A stretch of 64,000 bases of DNA, from assembly GCA_026874595.1 (NCBI GenBank), contig CM049309.1, positions 39,139,079-39,203,078 of the forward strand. Direction: 5' to 3'. Of the stretch, positions 12,301-22,245 are shown in pieces. The translations under genes were made by a program, and so were the position numbers. The notes under the pieces are model-generated. The model had not been told where the DNA came from and searched no databases. It saw only the letters and a list, made by a program, of their open reading frames with translations. The DNA comes from Sipunculus nudus. Taxonomy: Eukaryota; Annelida; Sipuncula; Golfingiida; Sipunculidae. Within the stretch, counting starts at the first letter, position 1; the number at the start of each line of letters is the position of its first letter.

Positions 12301-13443
12301 TCTCACATGGATGTATATCTGTACATGTCTCAGTTATAAATTTAAACTGGAGAGGTATGTACCATGTTTCATAACAATCCACCAAATGCTTCCTGAGAAA
12401 TAAGCTCCTAAGTCTTACTCTATTCTAAGCTCTGTAACCTTGAAAGTAGGTAAAGGTCATCCATATCTGAACATGACCAAGATTTTGTGAATATGCATCA
12501 AGTTCCTGTGTTGAATAACTTTGGAGATATCCCGGTCACAAAGCCAAAGTTGAAAAATCCGAGAAAAAAATCTTAAAAAATTAGAAATTGTAGGTGGCGT
12601 CCCCTTACTTGTGCAGCAGGTACAGACCATCAGTCCAATAATCATAGTAAGTTTTGTGAAAATCCAGCCTATGGTTCCTGAGAAATAAGCTTCAAAGTGT
12701 TTTTCTATAATCAGCTGTAAAACGTAGAAAAATAGGTCAAGGTCACCCATCTTTGAATTTGACTGAGATTTTGTCAATATACATCTTCACCGAAGAAATA
12801 AAATGCCAACAGTGAATCCTTTTCAAGATATCCCGCTCACAAGGCCAAAGTTGAAAAATTCGAGAAAAATTCAATAAAAATCAGAAATTGTAGGTGGTGC
12901 CCCCTACCTTGTGTAGCAGTTACAGACCATCAGTCCCAATGATCATAGTAAGTTTTGTGAAAATCCACCATATGGTTCCTGAGAAATAAGCTTCTAAGTG
13001 TTTTTCTATAATCAGCTCTAAAATACAGAAAAATAGGTCAAGGTCACCCATCTTCGAACTTGACCGAGATTTTGTCAATATACATCTTCACCGAAGAAAT
13101 AAAATGCCGACAGTGAATGCATTTAGAGATATCCCGCTCACAAGGCCAAAGTTAACGGACGCTGGACAGACTGACAGAGGGACGGACAGCTTGGGTGACG
13201 ACAATAGCCCATCAGCCTAAGGGCTGAGGGCTAAAAAGTATAACAAATAACATGAAAGACAGAGGACCACAAATTTTCTTACACATCTCCATGAAGCACT
13301 TCTAAATGTTTCTGAGCAAACTGATCTGAGCCAAAGAACATGACTTTCCATGGTGGACCGTCACAGTTGGTGGAGAATCTTCCCACATGGGGTACTTTCA
13401 GGTATAGCCTGCCAGCCTGGAGCAGGGGAACTCTGATCCACAT
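6254..13443 (-). CDS. MTFMT: Mitochondrial methionyl-tRNA formyltransferase gene, eight coding exons (3' end not found)
   Basis: The enzyme formylates initiator Met-tRNA in mitochondria using 10-formyl-tetrahydrofolate. Coding exons, in transcription order: 13443-13283, 11531-11477, 10904-10762, 9739-9617, 9251-9149, 8915-8840, 8006-7915 and 6326-6254. All junctions follow GT-AG and the phases match, giving 275 codons plus one base. The start ATG at 13443 precedes an Arg/Lys-bearing segment suited to a mitochondrial presequence. The Rossmann start reads [14 protein letters not shown]. Exon 4 carries the family signature [12 protein letters not shown] with the catalytic Asn and His in NVHPS, and exon 5 opens with FDVGP carrying the catalytic Asp. 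Human MTFMT is about 390 residues, so roughly 60-100 residues are unassigned. Introns are full of repeats. Confidence 0.92.
7031..7343. repeat. Short copy of the CTCAGCT...AGCTGAGCTAAAA family
   Basis: The head AACAAGTGACCCAAGG..GACACTCAGCT and the tail GATCACTATAGTTCAAATGACTTATAGTTAGCTGAGCTAAAA match the family head and tail, with only ~310 bp in total. It lies in the intron between MTFMT exons 7 and 8. Confidence 0.7.
7344..7914. other. Intron sequence, nothing recognised
   Basis: Rest of the intron between MTFMT exons 8 and 7. A 67-codon minus-strand open frame here (about 7337-7540) shows no family motif and has no partner exon; I treat it as chance. Confidence 0.5.
7915..8006 (-). CDS. 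MTFMT: MTFMT exon 7
   Basis: Acceptor GGTTTTTACAG and donor CTTG/GTAAGT. The 92-bp exon enters with two bases needed and leaves in phase 0. It encodes [20 protein letters not shown], equivalent to the I-W-x-x-x-T...LYR region that opens the C-terminal domain of FMT. Confidence 0.88.
8007..8839. other. MTFMT intron 6, no separate gene
   Basis: AT-rich intron. Plus-strand open frames at 7936-8289 and 8441-8638 lack motifs, and the first overlaps exon 7 antisense. Confidence 0.6.
8840..8915 (-). CDS. MTFMT: MTFMT exon 6
   Basis: Acceptor TTCCATCTACAG and donor CTAG/GTAAGA. The 76-bp exon gives 25 codons plus one base, starting [18 protein letters not shown]. It follows the N-terminal catalytic domain. 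The Q..G..L ending leads into the A-x-K of exon 7. Confidence 0.87.
9149..9251 (-). CDS. MTFMT: MTFMT exon 5
   Basis: Acceptor TTCCTACAG and donor ATG/GTTTGT. The 103-bp exon encodes [14 protein letters not shown], then [13 protein letters not shown]. The Asp in FDVGP aligns with the catalytic Asp of formyltransferases. Confidence 0.88.
9617..9739 (-). CDS. MTFMT: MTFMT exon 4, catalytic signature
   Basis: Acceptor TTTTGTCAG and donor AAGAG/GTGAGT. The 123-bp exon encodes [19 protein letters not shown] and then [11 protein letters not shown]. This is the strongest family evidence in the gene: the N-x-H-P-S-L-L-P...RG core of formyl-group transferases. Confidence 0.96.
9975..10640. repeat. 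Intronic tandem repeat (142-bp unit, then degenerate)
   Basis: GCATGTTCTAATTAACAAGA recurs at 9975 and 10117 (142-bp step), with near-identical text up to about 10258. Degenerate units with GTGACCTCTGACCT follow to about 10460, and a GGATGGACAGACC tract lies near 10595. It sits in MTFMT intron 3. Confidence 0.75.
10762..10904 (-). CDS. MTFMT: MTFMT exon 3
   Basis: Acceptor TATTTCCAG and donor CCAAG/GTAGGT. The 143-bp exon encodes [13 protein letters not shown], then [14 protein letters not shown] and a final SFP. This is the Rossmann-fold segment holding the V-V-x-x-F-G-x-x-I/L motif of formyltransferases. Confidence 0.93.
11477..11531 (-). CDS. MTFMT: MTFMT exon 2 (55 bp)
   Basis: A small exon between acceptor TGTTTTTAG and donor AAAAG/GTGATT, encoding [15 protein letters not shown]. 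It aligns with the second beta strand of the fold. Phases join exon 1 (two bases over) to exon 3 (phase 0). Confidence 0.8.
12217..13236 (+). repeat. GCCCTCAGCC/GGCTGAGGGC element with ~300-bp internal repeat
   Basis: The head includes AAAGCCCTCAGCCAAAAG. The tail reads CATCAGCCTAAGGGCTGAGGGCTAAAA, so the GCCCTCAGCC block is inverted at the two ends. Inside, the block GAAATTGTAGGTGG recurs at 12584 and 12884, and AAG(G)CCAAAG at 12541, 12841 and 13142, giving a 300-bp step. A GGACAGACTGACAGAGGGACGGACAG tract precedes the tail. It lies inside MTFMT intron 1. Confidence 0.8.
13283..13443 (-). CDS. MTFMT: MTFMT exon 1 with start codon
   Basis: The ATG at 13443 is the first in-frame ATG after an upstream in-frame TGA at 13563. 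The N-terminus [16 protein letters not shown] is basic and without acidic residues, as in mitochondrial presequences. [18 protein letters not shown] then opens the catalytic fold. The donor is GATGT/GTAAGA. An upstream 5' exon cannot be excluded. Confidence 0.88.
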
Positions 13444-14428
13444 GGTCCACGGCCACCTCAAGTCTTCAAAGGTCTGCCTTTTAGAATCCACACCATCTAC
13501 AGGATACTGCAGAAGAGGCCTATGAGTGTTGTGGTTTTTGGTTTGTGAGAGTGGTGGTGTTCAAATGTTCTGCTCTTCCAGTCCTGACACCAGCAACTTC
13601 CAATATCTTCTGCTGCTCTTCACACCAGTAAAGTAAGTGTTTTGATCATCTGTAAGTATAGACATGTGAAGGGTTGATAATGATGTTATAACCATTATCA
13701 GTAGAGCTTATGTTACTGACATAAAATTTGACACACTTGAAAAGCAGAATATGTCTGATACATAGATTTAAGTTGTGTTAGTAGTAATACTCAGGAAAAA
13801 ATGCAGTATGACCATAAGCTCTGTTACAATCCAGTGAAAACCTATGAATAAAGTGAATACAGTGAAACCAGTTAATGTTGGAAAGCAGATCATGACAGTC
13901 TGATTTTACATGTGTTGCACAAAAAAAGCTTTTCCCCTTGTTTAGACTGATGTTGAAGTCATATCATTGGCAATAAAAATGAGGTAGGAACAAATTTTAA
14001 ACATACGTTTTATATTAGAATTATGTCTCAATCTCAGTCAGTAGCAAAGGCCATATGTGCCACCACCGAGACCAACGTGTGCCACAGCTAACTCTCAGTA
14101 CTTATGAACCCTGACATTTATTTTTCCAGATTAACCAAATGCATTAGAAGAAGCATGGGAAGCGTGCTTCGATTCTTTAATATTACTGACCAATTCACAA
14201 TGTTTAACTCTATCAATGAAGCCATCATTGTTGCCATTTGGTGTGCATTGGTGGTTACTAATTTTGTCTGGTCTCATGTGACATGACTTGTGTCTTCACA
14301 CCATCATACTGGCAATGTCGAATGTGGATGCTATCATCACATCACTAGTGATTTTGTTTATGCACATGCACTAACCATTTTCATATTGTCAATGTTTATT
14401 GATTGGATGTTTTAACAAACTAGCAAAT
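13444..14428. other. Upstream of MTFMT, nothing recognised
   Basis: Probably holds the MTFMT promoter, but no TATA box, CpG-rich block or known element could be identified with confidence. The open frame at 14104-14286 has no family features. Confidence 0.4.
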
Positions 14429-14625
14429 TCGGATCACTTGCCGCTATTCCCCTCATTTGATGTCAGTTCAGACCCAGGGACTGCTGGAATCTGTTGGAAA
14501 AATTGGAAATCACTCTTCGAAAATTTGACACTGGCAATTAACTTTCTGGAACCTCGGCAACAAAGACTACTGCTGTTGTTATGATACTGTGTGTACAACA
14601 CCTTTAATGTATAGTCCTCTCTGCC
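14429..14625 (+). pseudogene. Ty3/Gypsy gag N-terminal fragment
   Basis: The reading frame gives FDVSSDPGTAGICWKNW, then FENLTLAINFLEP and LLLLL before a stop, followed by YNTF. The pattern F-D-x-x-S-D-P...G..W..W...F...L is the N-terminus of gag in K02A2.6-type Gypsy elements. It is decayed and belongs to the debris with the RT at 14857 and the gag piece at 15370. Confidence 0.65.
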
Positions 14626-14856
14626 ACCACCAGATGGCTCTACTGTGTGGCTCTATTGGATGTTAGACGGTGCTTACTGGAACATTGCAGCCATGTGCTA
14701 AGAATAACTAAGAATTGTGACAATGCATTGCGCCATTGAAACACAGCCTAAACCAAAACTTAATCTTATTAATTGCATTTATGGCTTAAAGCGCATGTTC
14801 CCCTACCAAACTGACTGAGTTGGTGCTTCCCAGAGGAGGTCAAGTTAGCAGCTGAC

Positions 14857-15311
14857 CCAAATGTGCCACCACTTGTTGATCCCCCTCAGAAGGTCCCTCT
14901 AACATTGAGGGATCAAATAAAGCAGCAGTTGGACAAGATGGATGCTGACAGCATCATACAATGTGTAGAGTATTCCACTGATTGGGTATATAGCCTTGCT
15001 TACTCCTTAAAGAAAGATGAAAGTATTCGCACCTCACGACCCAATGCATCTTAACAAAGCACTCAAACGTCCTCGCTGTAGAACAACAACTCTCGATGGG
15101 TGAACCACAAATATGCAGGATCGAAATACTTTAGCAAGCTTGACACTAAAACAGGGTACTGGATAGTGCAGTTTCCCCCCGACTCTCAGTTACTCACTAC
15201 ATTCAAAGTCCTTTTGGAAGATACTGTTTTCTTCGCCTGCCATTTGGGCTAAGTGTGAGCCAGGACATTTTCCAAATGAAGATGGACCAAGTTCTTGTTG
15301 AATGTAGAGGA
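14857..15311 (+). pseudogene. Ty3/Gypsy reverse transcriptase fragment
   Basis: The fingers region reads PPLVDPPQKVPLTL, then STDWVYSLAYSLKKDES. The frame then breaks, with MHLNKALKRPR and KYFSKLDTKTGYW in other frames, and ends RLPFGLSVSQDIFQMK. These are ordered RT blocks (TDW..S, LN..I.R, F..LD...GYW, LPFGL). The YxDD block is absent. It is non-functional. Confidence 0.8.
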
Positions 15312-15369
15312 GCTGAGCACTAGTTGTCCAACACAAGTTGTCTTTGAAGATTAGTCGCTGTTGTCCCAC

Positions 15370-15525
15370 CAAAAAGGAATTTAGAATTTGAACTGTTCCT
15401 GTTCAGGCAGACACAACAGGAGCCAGCTGAGGATCTTGACAGTTATTATTGTCGGCAATAAACTGCAAATTTCATGATAGTGACCGGGAAATCAAATCCT
15501 AAATCATACAAAAGGGCTCTTCTAA
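15370..15525 (+). pseudogene. Ty3/Gypsy gag middle fragment
   Basis: Reads FRQTQQEPAEDLDSYYCR with a stop, then FHDSDREIKS and IIQKGSS. The pattern FRQ..Q...E..D.Y..RL...C.F.D..REIK.QI is typical of K02A2.6-type gag. It lies after an RT fragment, so the order is not that of an intact element. Confidence 0.7.
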
Positions 15526-16311
15526 TAATAACTCCATAAAATGGGTATGGCAAAACCAGACCTGTCACTGGGTGCACTTTTGCAGTACAGACATACCCTT
15601 GAGGCAGCAAGATCACAACAGCTTGTTAAGAGTTCTCCCAGGTACCTTTGTTCCGAGGGGTTCATAGAATCACATGTTAACATCACAAGTTAGTTATTGA
15701 GAAATCGTTAGAATCCAGGGAAGATCCAAAACTTGCATAGCTTGCACAGAAAACAACCCCTTTTAATCATAAATTTCCCAGCCAAGGTGAATTGCTTATT
15801 GGACGCAAAAGCAACACACATTTGCCAACCAAAATTGTCAACACAATTGTGACAAGGATGACATGACTGACAGATTGTACCAGAAAAACAATCCATCATG
15901 AAACAATATCATGATTGCACCACACATGTGGGGTACTGAAGATGTTTCCTCAAATTTGGCTAACAAGATGAACAGTGACCTTGATCTTCAAGGTCAAATT
16001 TGCACAAATCTAGGATCATTGCATGTTACCCCCATAACCTTTAAACATTTATCCTTAACATTTGGGGATAGAGGAGAGGGGGGTAGGCATTGTTATTGGA
16101 GACATTTTTATTGACTGGTAAAACAAAGCCATTCTACTTTATGTATTGTTTCATCATGTGTGAATAATTTTCACAATACTACTTAATGGCAGTTTTGTTT
16201 TAACTTGTGTGAAAAAATTTAACAAAGAAGATCAAATAATGGACAGAAGAGCCAGGGAGGATGTTTCTAACATCTGTCCAATCAGAAGTGTCCAGACAAA
16301 AAAAAAAGAAG
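15526..16311. other. No supported gene
   Basis: Short open frames only. A GACCTTGATCTTCAAGGTC inverted repeat at about 15977-15995 is the only structure noticed. Confidence 0.4.
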
Positions 16312-17717
16312 TACCGTAAAATCTCCACTTAAAACCGCGGTTTAATCAAGAAATTCAAAATCTTGAAATCAGGTTGATTTCCTGAAAGCACTGTGCGGTT
16401 TATACTAGAAGGGTTTCCTGAATATCTTCCTGACAGACATCGTTTTTGGGCCGGCGCGTGGGCGATAATATTGCAACTTTCGAAGGCTGTTCTTAGCATG
16501 CATGGGAGCCGTGTGTAAATGTATTATTTACGATTATTTGTTATTTATAAATTAAATATTGCTGATAAGTTTTCGTGTGATATATAACCTGTTATAAAAT
16601 CTTGGTAATTGTCACCAAATAATACGTTTACAACAACCCTGCTGTTACACACAGCGGTCCACTTCGTTGGGCATGGTCAAGCAAAATTGAAATAAAAGCC
16701 TACTTTAAACCCATTTGCGGCATTATTTAGCAATGATTATTTGTTTAAAACGTAAAATGAATAAAAAGCTGACATCGTAAAGAGTCACACAATGGCAGAC
16801 GATCGTTTTAAAATCAAGTTTGAGTGCCGCCATGTGCTGAAACACCCCGGTATTCTGCTAAGAATATTTTGAACGGCTGTAAGCGGTGGGTGGTAAATAG
16901 AACAGCCACCTATTTCGTCCCAGCGTGCCTTGCGCGAACACTGCCTTGACAAAATGGCTCTCCACACGGAAACTTTCTTCAGGAAAAAAACTTGCTAACC
17001 CGGACTGGCCACTTTAATTTTACCTTAAAATCACTCGTTTTCAAGCGTCATGTTTCCCATACGTGCGTATCTCTAAAAGGTAACTTCAGTTACTTCGATA
17101 TTTAGTTAAGTTGACCAGCGATGTTTTCAAACGCACCAGCAAATTGTGACATGGAGCGATGTCAACGTACGATGTGACGAAGATAATACCGAAGTAACCG
17201 GTATGAAAATGATTTGAATCTTTCGAGTAATTCCAGAAAATGGAATTTTCATCAAAAATTAAGATTTCAAAATATTACTTTTAGAATTAAAATATACAGT
17301 GACTTGAAATGGATCAGCAGAATATTTTTTCCAAAATATAATGACAAATCAGTAGCAAACAAGAATACGGCACGGAATATAAAATCTGTATAAACAGGCA
17401 GAGGTTCACCGGCACTTACGTCTTCCCAAACTTCATGCTTGAGTGACCCTGCAAAAAAGTGTTATGATGTGTTTAAATAAAATGCCCAAGGAATTTTTAA
17501 AGTGGACAGGAATGGCTGAGTCGCAACCTACGCGTGTTCATTTCTAGATGATTGCTTGATTGTGTCTCATGTCAAATCATTCCGTAGCGAAAGTTGGTGC
17601 GGTTTTAAAGGGGGGTTCTTAGTATTTGAGCCCCTCGCGGTGTCTCGCCTGGAATTTCAGCAAAGTCTGGGTGCGGTTTTAATCGGAAGTGCGGTTTTAA
17701 GTGGAGATTTTACGGTA
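16312..17717. mobile_element. 1.4-kb non-autonomous DNA transposon with perfect 27-bp terminal inverted repeats
   Basis: The left end reads TACCGTAAAATCTCCACTTA then AAACCGC; the right end is its exact reverse complement, ending TTTTACGGTA. The outermost TA on each side is compatible with a TA target duplication. GCGGTTTTAA-type blocks repeat inside the right end. No transposase frame is present; the central part holds only short frames. I do not assign a superfamily. Confidence 0.85.
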
Positions 17718-18469
17718 TTTCTGGCCAACGCCAATACAAGACTGAGGCAGGCAGCAAATAGGTGAACGGAGTAGTATTCATATATAAGATATTTTATATG
17801 TCACATCCAATGCAACCTGACATACTCTAAAACATAAGAAATAAAATTCATAATTTATATGACTTTTCTGATATGACTTTTCTGAATATTTTGTATATTG
17901 GGTGAAAGAGAGAGAAAGAAAGAGAGAGAGAGATCATCACAGTGATATCACAGAATGATCGCCATGTGACTTCAGCATGTGACATCTCTGTGAGAGTGAG
18001 AGAGAATTCATGGTGATATCACAGAACGTTTAAAAGTCTCAATGAATCCACCATCATTATACAGTTTTTAATAGTCCATAACTACACCCAAGTCCTCTGA
18101 CTTTGGTATGTACTTCGTTCCTGACCTACATTATAGTTGTGTAAAACTAGATTATCTCGTCTTCTTTTCAATATTTATGGTGACTGAGATGCCCTTGTGT
18201 ATCAAACATGGTGTCAGAAGACAGCTATTATTCAAAGTGACTGTTAATGCTAGAATTCATCTGAGTGAGCTCTATTTCATATAACCTCCTATTAATGCCC
18301 ACCACATGTTCGCAGTACCAGAAAGGGTGGTACAGAAAAGGTCAACTGTACATGCAATTGAAGACAACACTTAATATATAGTACCAGTGAAGAAGATGTC
18401 ATGACAATTACTGATCAGCAGGCTTGATACATTTGCCAAAAAAGTCTTTGCTACAATGCTGATCAATTA
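17718..18469. other. No gene; AG-rich microsatellite
   Basis: An imperfect (GA)n tract lies at about 17907-17932. Nothing else is recognised. Confidence 0.5.
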
Positions 18470-19205
18470 GAAAACCATGAGATTCCAGCTTGTTGATAGT
18501 GGTGCCACATGCAACATATTGCCCACACGCTATCTTCCACCTGACTCACAAATCAGATTATATTGCAACAAGCTCAGTACCAAAGGCAATGTCTTTTGAA
18601 CAGATAAAAGAAGAAAATCCCAGGACCATGAAATGCAGAAGTTAAACCAAGTGATCAAAACACAAAAGAAGCCTGAAACTGATCTCAAAGCTTACAAACA
18701 GATAATGAATGAGCTGACATTGTACAATGGAGAAGTACTGTGAGGCCATCATCTGATTATCCCAACAGCTCTTCACTTCAGGATAAAGTCATTAAACTTG
18801 CTCATCAAAGCCACCAAGGTGTCCATGAGACTTCTCAGACAAAAAGGTTTGGTTCCCAGGATTGACAAGAAAGTTGAACTTGTAATCTAAAACTGCATTT
18901 CATGCCAAGCAACAACCAGGTCTAACAGCAGGTCAGAACCTCTTAAGATGTCAACACTGCCTCCCGGCCCATGGGCTTGGTATCTGTTGAGTTTGCTGGA
19001 TCCCTTCATTCCCAGTGGTGAAATTCTACTGGTAATACTTAATGACTATAGCCACTTTCCAGAAGTGGAAATTGTTGCATCTACTTCAGCATCCAGAGTC
19101 ATACCTAAACTAGATACCATTTTCTCTTGCCATGGAATTCCAGAAAACGTCACGAAGAACAACTGCCCACTGTTTCAGAGTGAGGAATTCAGATGTTTTG
19201 CTTGT
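18470..19205 (+). pseudogene. Ty3/Gypsy protease-to-integrase fragment with internal deletion
   Basis: A retropepsin start, LVDSGATCNILP (about 18490), is followed within ~150 bp by the region just before integrase and then integrase itself: KLAHQSHQGVHE (zinc-binding HH part, another frame), NCISCQATT (CC part), EPLKMSTLPPGPW, then ILNDYSHFPEVEIV. RT and RNase H are missing, so an internal deletion joined the two parts. The second catalytic Asp position reads TKNNCPLF instead of a D, so the enzyme is dead. Confidence 0.8.
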
Positions 19206-19239
19206 GTTTTTGGTTTTACACTTTTCACTTTATTATTGA

Positions 19240-19460
19240 TCATCAACACAATGGATATGATCCAAGCATGTTCCATGCATTTTAATGATGCATGGAATAC
19301 ACCTGGATATTATCCATGCATGTTGCATGCATACCAAAGCATTGTAAAGATGCGTGGAACTTGCCTGGATATGATCCATGCATGTTCCATACATACCCAT
19401 GCATATCCATGCATTGTAAAGATGCATGGAACTTGCCTATATATAATCCATGCATGTTAA
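19240..19460. repeat. ATGCAT-rich short tandem repeat inside integrase debris
   Basis: GATGCATGGAA..CCTGGATAT.ATCCATGCATGTT recurs starting near 19286, 19349 and 19421 (63- and 72-bp steps). Each unit is itself partly palindromic because of ATGCAT. Confidence 0.75.
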
Positions 19461-19629
19461 AAGCTCCGATAAACTATAACTGGCACTACATAGCTAACAT
19501 GATGTCACTGCCTGAATTCATAAGCTTTGACTTTAATGCTGAAAGTGTAGGCCCACACTGGCTTAAGTATGTCTCTAGGTTTCAAAACCTTTTACTAATA
19601 GCTTGAATAACAGATGACAGTAGACAACC

Positions 19630-19845
19630 TGCTTCACTAGGCTGGGCAAGATGTGATGGACATTTTCAATATGTTGCCCAACACTGAGCCAAATTTGCAG
19701 GACCTGTGTGAATTTACAGATGAACAGAGAGAAATCAAAACACAAATAGTTCAAAACTGTGTATCTAAAATATTGAGAAGGAAGGCTTTGAGTGAACCTA
19801 ACCAGACATTACAGTCTCTCTTAGAATTTGAAAAAGGCAAATGAA
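19630..19845 (+). pseudogene. Ty3/Gypsy gag middle fragment
   Basis: Reads DLCEFTDEQREIKTQIVQNC, then LRRKALSEPNQTLQSLLE. This matches the C.F.D..REIK.QI..C......RR..L.EP..TL..L segment of K02A2.6-type gag. Nearby protease and integrase debris (18.5-19.2 kb) precedes it, so it belongs to another copy. Confidence 0.8.
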
Positions 19846-20261
19846 ATGTCATAAGAACAAGCCAGAGGGATTGAACAGAAATTTCCCACTTACAGTGTAT
19901 CACAAATCAGACATGGCAGACAAAATGTTTATTCTCACTTGAATAATCCATCTCATAGGACACCAAAGAGACAAACCAGTAAAAAATATGCAGAAATTGT
20001 GGAGGTCAGTGGCTACATGACTTAGGGAAGAACTAATTGTCAAGCAACTGAAACTGCTCCCTAATTGTCTAGCAACTGAAACTGCAAAGTGTGAAAAGAT
20101 GATTTATTAAGTTGAAGAGGCAGGTGGATCTTTACTTAGCTGGAAAATGTCCCAAGAGCTAAGCCTCTTGCAACAAGTCAACCATCTGAATCATGCAGTC
20201 AAGCATCAAAACAAATGGACATGTGACTTTAAGGAGTTATTCTTAGGCAAGTCATATACAA

Positions 20262-20720
20262 GCTCATGAAGTTGCACATCAATGAGTCAGTTGTTCCCAA
20301 ACCCCAGCCACACAGGCACATTCCGTTCCAAGTCAGAAATGATGTTGAGGCCCAGATAGACCGATTGTTATTGCTTGATGTTATAGAAAGTACCAACAAA
20401 CCAACACCATGGGCAAGTCCCATGGTAGTCATCCCAAAAAAGAACAGTCAGGTCTGACTGTGAGTTGACATGAGAGAGGCGAACTCAGCAGTGTGACGCT
20501 CTTAAACATGTGATGCCAACTATCGACAAACTTATTGATACACTGAATTGTTCCACTGTATACACAAAGCTTGACCTCTCATCCAGCTACCATCAATTTG
20601 AGTTGGAACCTGGAAGCAGGTACAGGTACTACACCGATACAAGCACCTGACGTTTGGCATCAATTGGGCAGCTGAATTATTCCAAAATGAGATGTGGTGT
20701 CTAAGAACTCTTAATGTGTC
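20262..20720 (+). pseudogene. Ty3/Gypsy reverse transcriptase fragment
   Basis: Reads VVPKPQPHRHIPFQVRN, then IDRLLLLDVIE and PTPWASPMVVIPKK. It is then broken by a stop and shifts into VDMREAN, MPTIDKLID and YTKLDLSSSYHQFEL. The order of RT blocks is correct, but at least three frame breaks occur. Confidence 0.8.
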
Positions 20721-21079
20721 ACTTTGCAGAGAGTGACGAACTCATTGAAAAATGAAATGGAATGGAGCTTGCTTTGTCACGTGCTACAGCACAGAGCCAT
20801 ATTTGATTTGTTGAATGTCAGAACTTTGATTTTGTGTTGGGAACTTTATTTTCTTGGATATGCCACTTTGTGAGTGTGGAAGCATCACAACAAGGATTGT
20901 TTACAACATTGTTCATGTGAGTAAATTCACTTGTGTTGACATATAAAGCTGACGTTTCAGAATTAATATAATAAGGGGAACCAGAACCAGTTGCAGTTAG
21001 AACTGTCAAATTTAGCACATCAGCTGTTTTGTCATAGCACTGCATATATCATGGCCACCTACCAGATTCTGCTACAGAA
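20721..21079. other. Probable Gypsy debris, not resolved
   Basis: Fragmentary frames in all phases and no block I can name. Confidence 0.3.
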
Positions 21080-21340
21080 TCCTATGACATTAAATGATGT
21101 ATGTTACAGAGAACTGGAAGCAGTTTGAGACTGCATGGGAATATTATATAGTAGGGACCAAACTTAATTAGAAACTTAAAAATTCAGATGGTTAAGATAA
21201 CCCATCTTGGAGATATCAAGTCAACAAAATGGTCAATGGAATGAAACTGATAGAGGACCTCCCAGGCCAATTATCAGCCAAACAAAGGAGGCATCACAAG
21301 CAGCTGGCTATTCCTCAGTAATGCAAGCAAGATCCTAGAC
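21080..21340 (+). pseudogene. Gag N-terminal fragment
   Basis: Contains ENWKQFETAWEYYIVGTKLN followed by a stop, a W..F...W..Y pattern found near the start of many Gypsy gag proteins. Later text is broken. Confidence 0.55.
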
Positions 21341-21599
21341 CCAGGGGGAAAGTGAGGCTATGGCAACCAAGCAGAGCTTGACACGTGGGGTATCTCGTGG
21401 ACCTAAGGATCAGACTGACAATATATACTGGCAGAACCATCAAGGTTCAACAGAACAACAGTCTATGCAAGGTCAGATAGTTGGCCAGCATAATGGTGAC
21501 CAGAGACAAAATAGGCACTTCCAGTGAGAGAGGAGAGCGGAAAGTAGGTAAATGGCAGCACCAGAGAACATACTGAACATATTTTGATTCATTGAGGAA

Positions 21600-21900
21600 A
21601 GTGGGTAGTGATGTGCTAGTCGACACTGGAGACAATGTACTTGTTAAAGCACAAAAAAAAGATGAACTATCTAAACTTTAGTCCAGAACCTTATACAGTA
21701 GTTAACAAAACTGGTGCAGAAGATACACTTTAAAAGTCCCGAAGGAACAGAACTGAGGTACAAGTTTTGTGAGGATTTATCTCGAAGTCCTTTGTGAGTT
21801 CTCAAATATGACAGATCAGTTCATAGTGACAAAGTTCTTTACCATTTATGTGGCCTAAATCTACTTTAAATGTTCATTGGTTGGCCACTCGACTTGCATA
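21600..21900 (+). pseudogene. Possible retropepsin fragment
   Basis: VLVDTGDNVLVKAQ resembles the D-T-G-x-x-V active-site block. Stops interrupt the rest (FVRIYLEVLCE, NMTDQFIVTKF). It lies between gag and RT debris, as expected for protease. Confidence 0.5.
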
Positions 21901-22079
21901 GAACCATATACGGTGGCGAGAAACACAGGGATAGCTGCATTTGTCCTTTTACTTATTTAAATTTACTCAAAACAATTTTGCTAAAATTGCTTTTTTTTTT
22001 TTTTAATTCCGAAATTTACAACTTAAGTTAGAATTGCATCTAAGGTAAAGAATTGATAATTGAATCAAATTTTAAGGCT

Positions 22080-22245
22080 TTCACAATTCACAGGCCTATC
22101 ACACACCATCAGACTGGATTTCGAGCATTGTGGTTGTAAAGAAACCTAGTGGCAAGCTTAGAGTTTGCATTGATCCTAAACACTTAAAAACTGCACTGAA
22201 GAGAAGTTACTATCCACTTCCAGTAATGGTGTTTAGAAAGTACTG
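22080..22245 (+). pseudogene. Ty3/Gypsy reverse transcriptase fragment, fingers block
   Basis: Reads SDWISSIVVVKKPSGKLRVC, then IDPKHLKTALKRSYYPLP: the T/SDW..S.V...KP.GK.R.C.DP..LN.A..R..YP.P block of RT. It ends abruptly and the frame continues into unrelated lysine-rich text. Confidence 0.8.
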
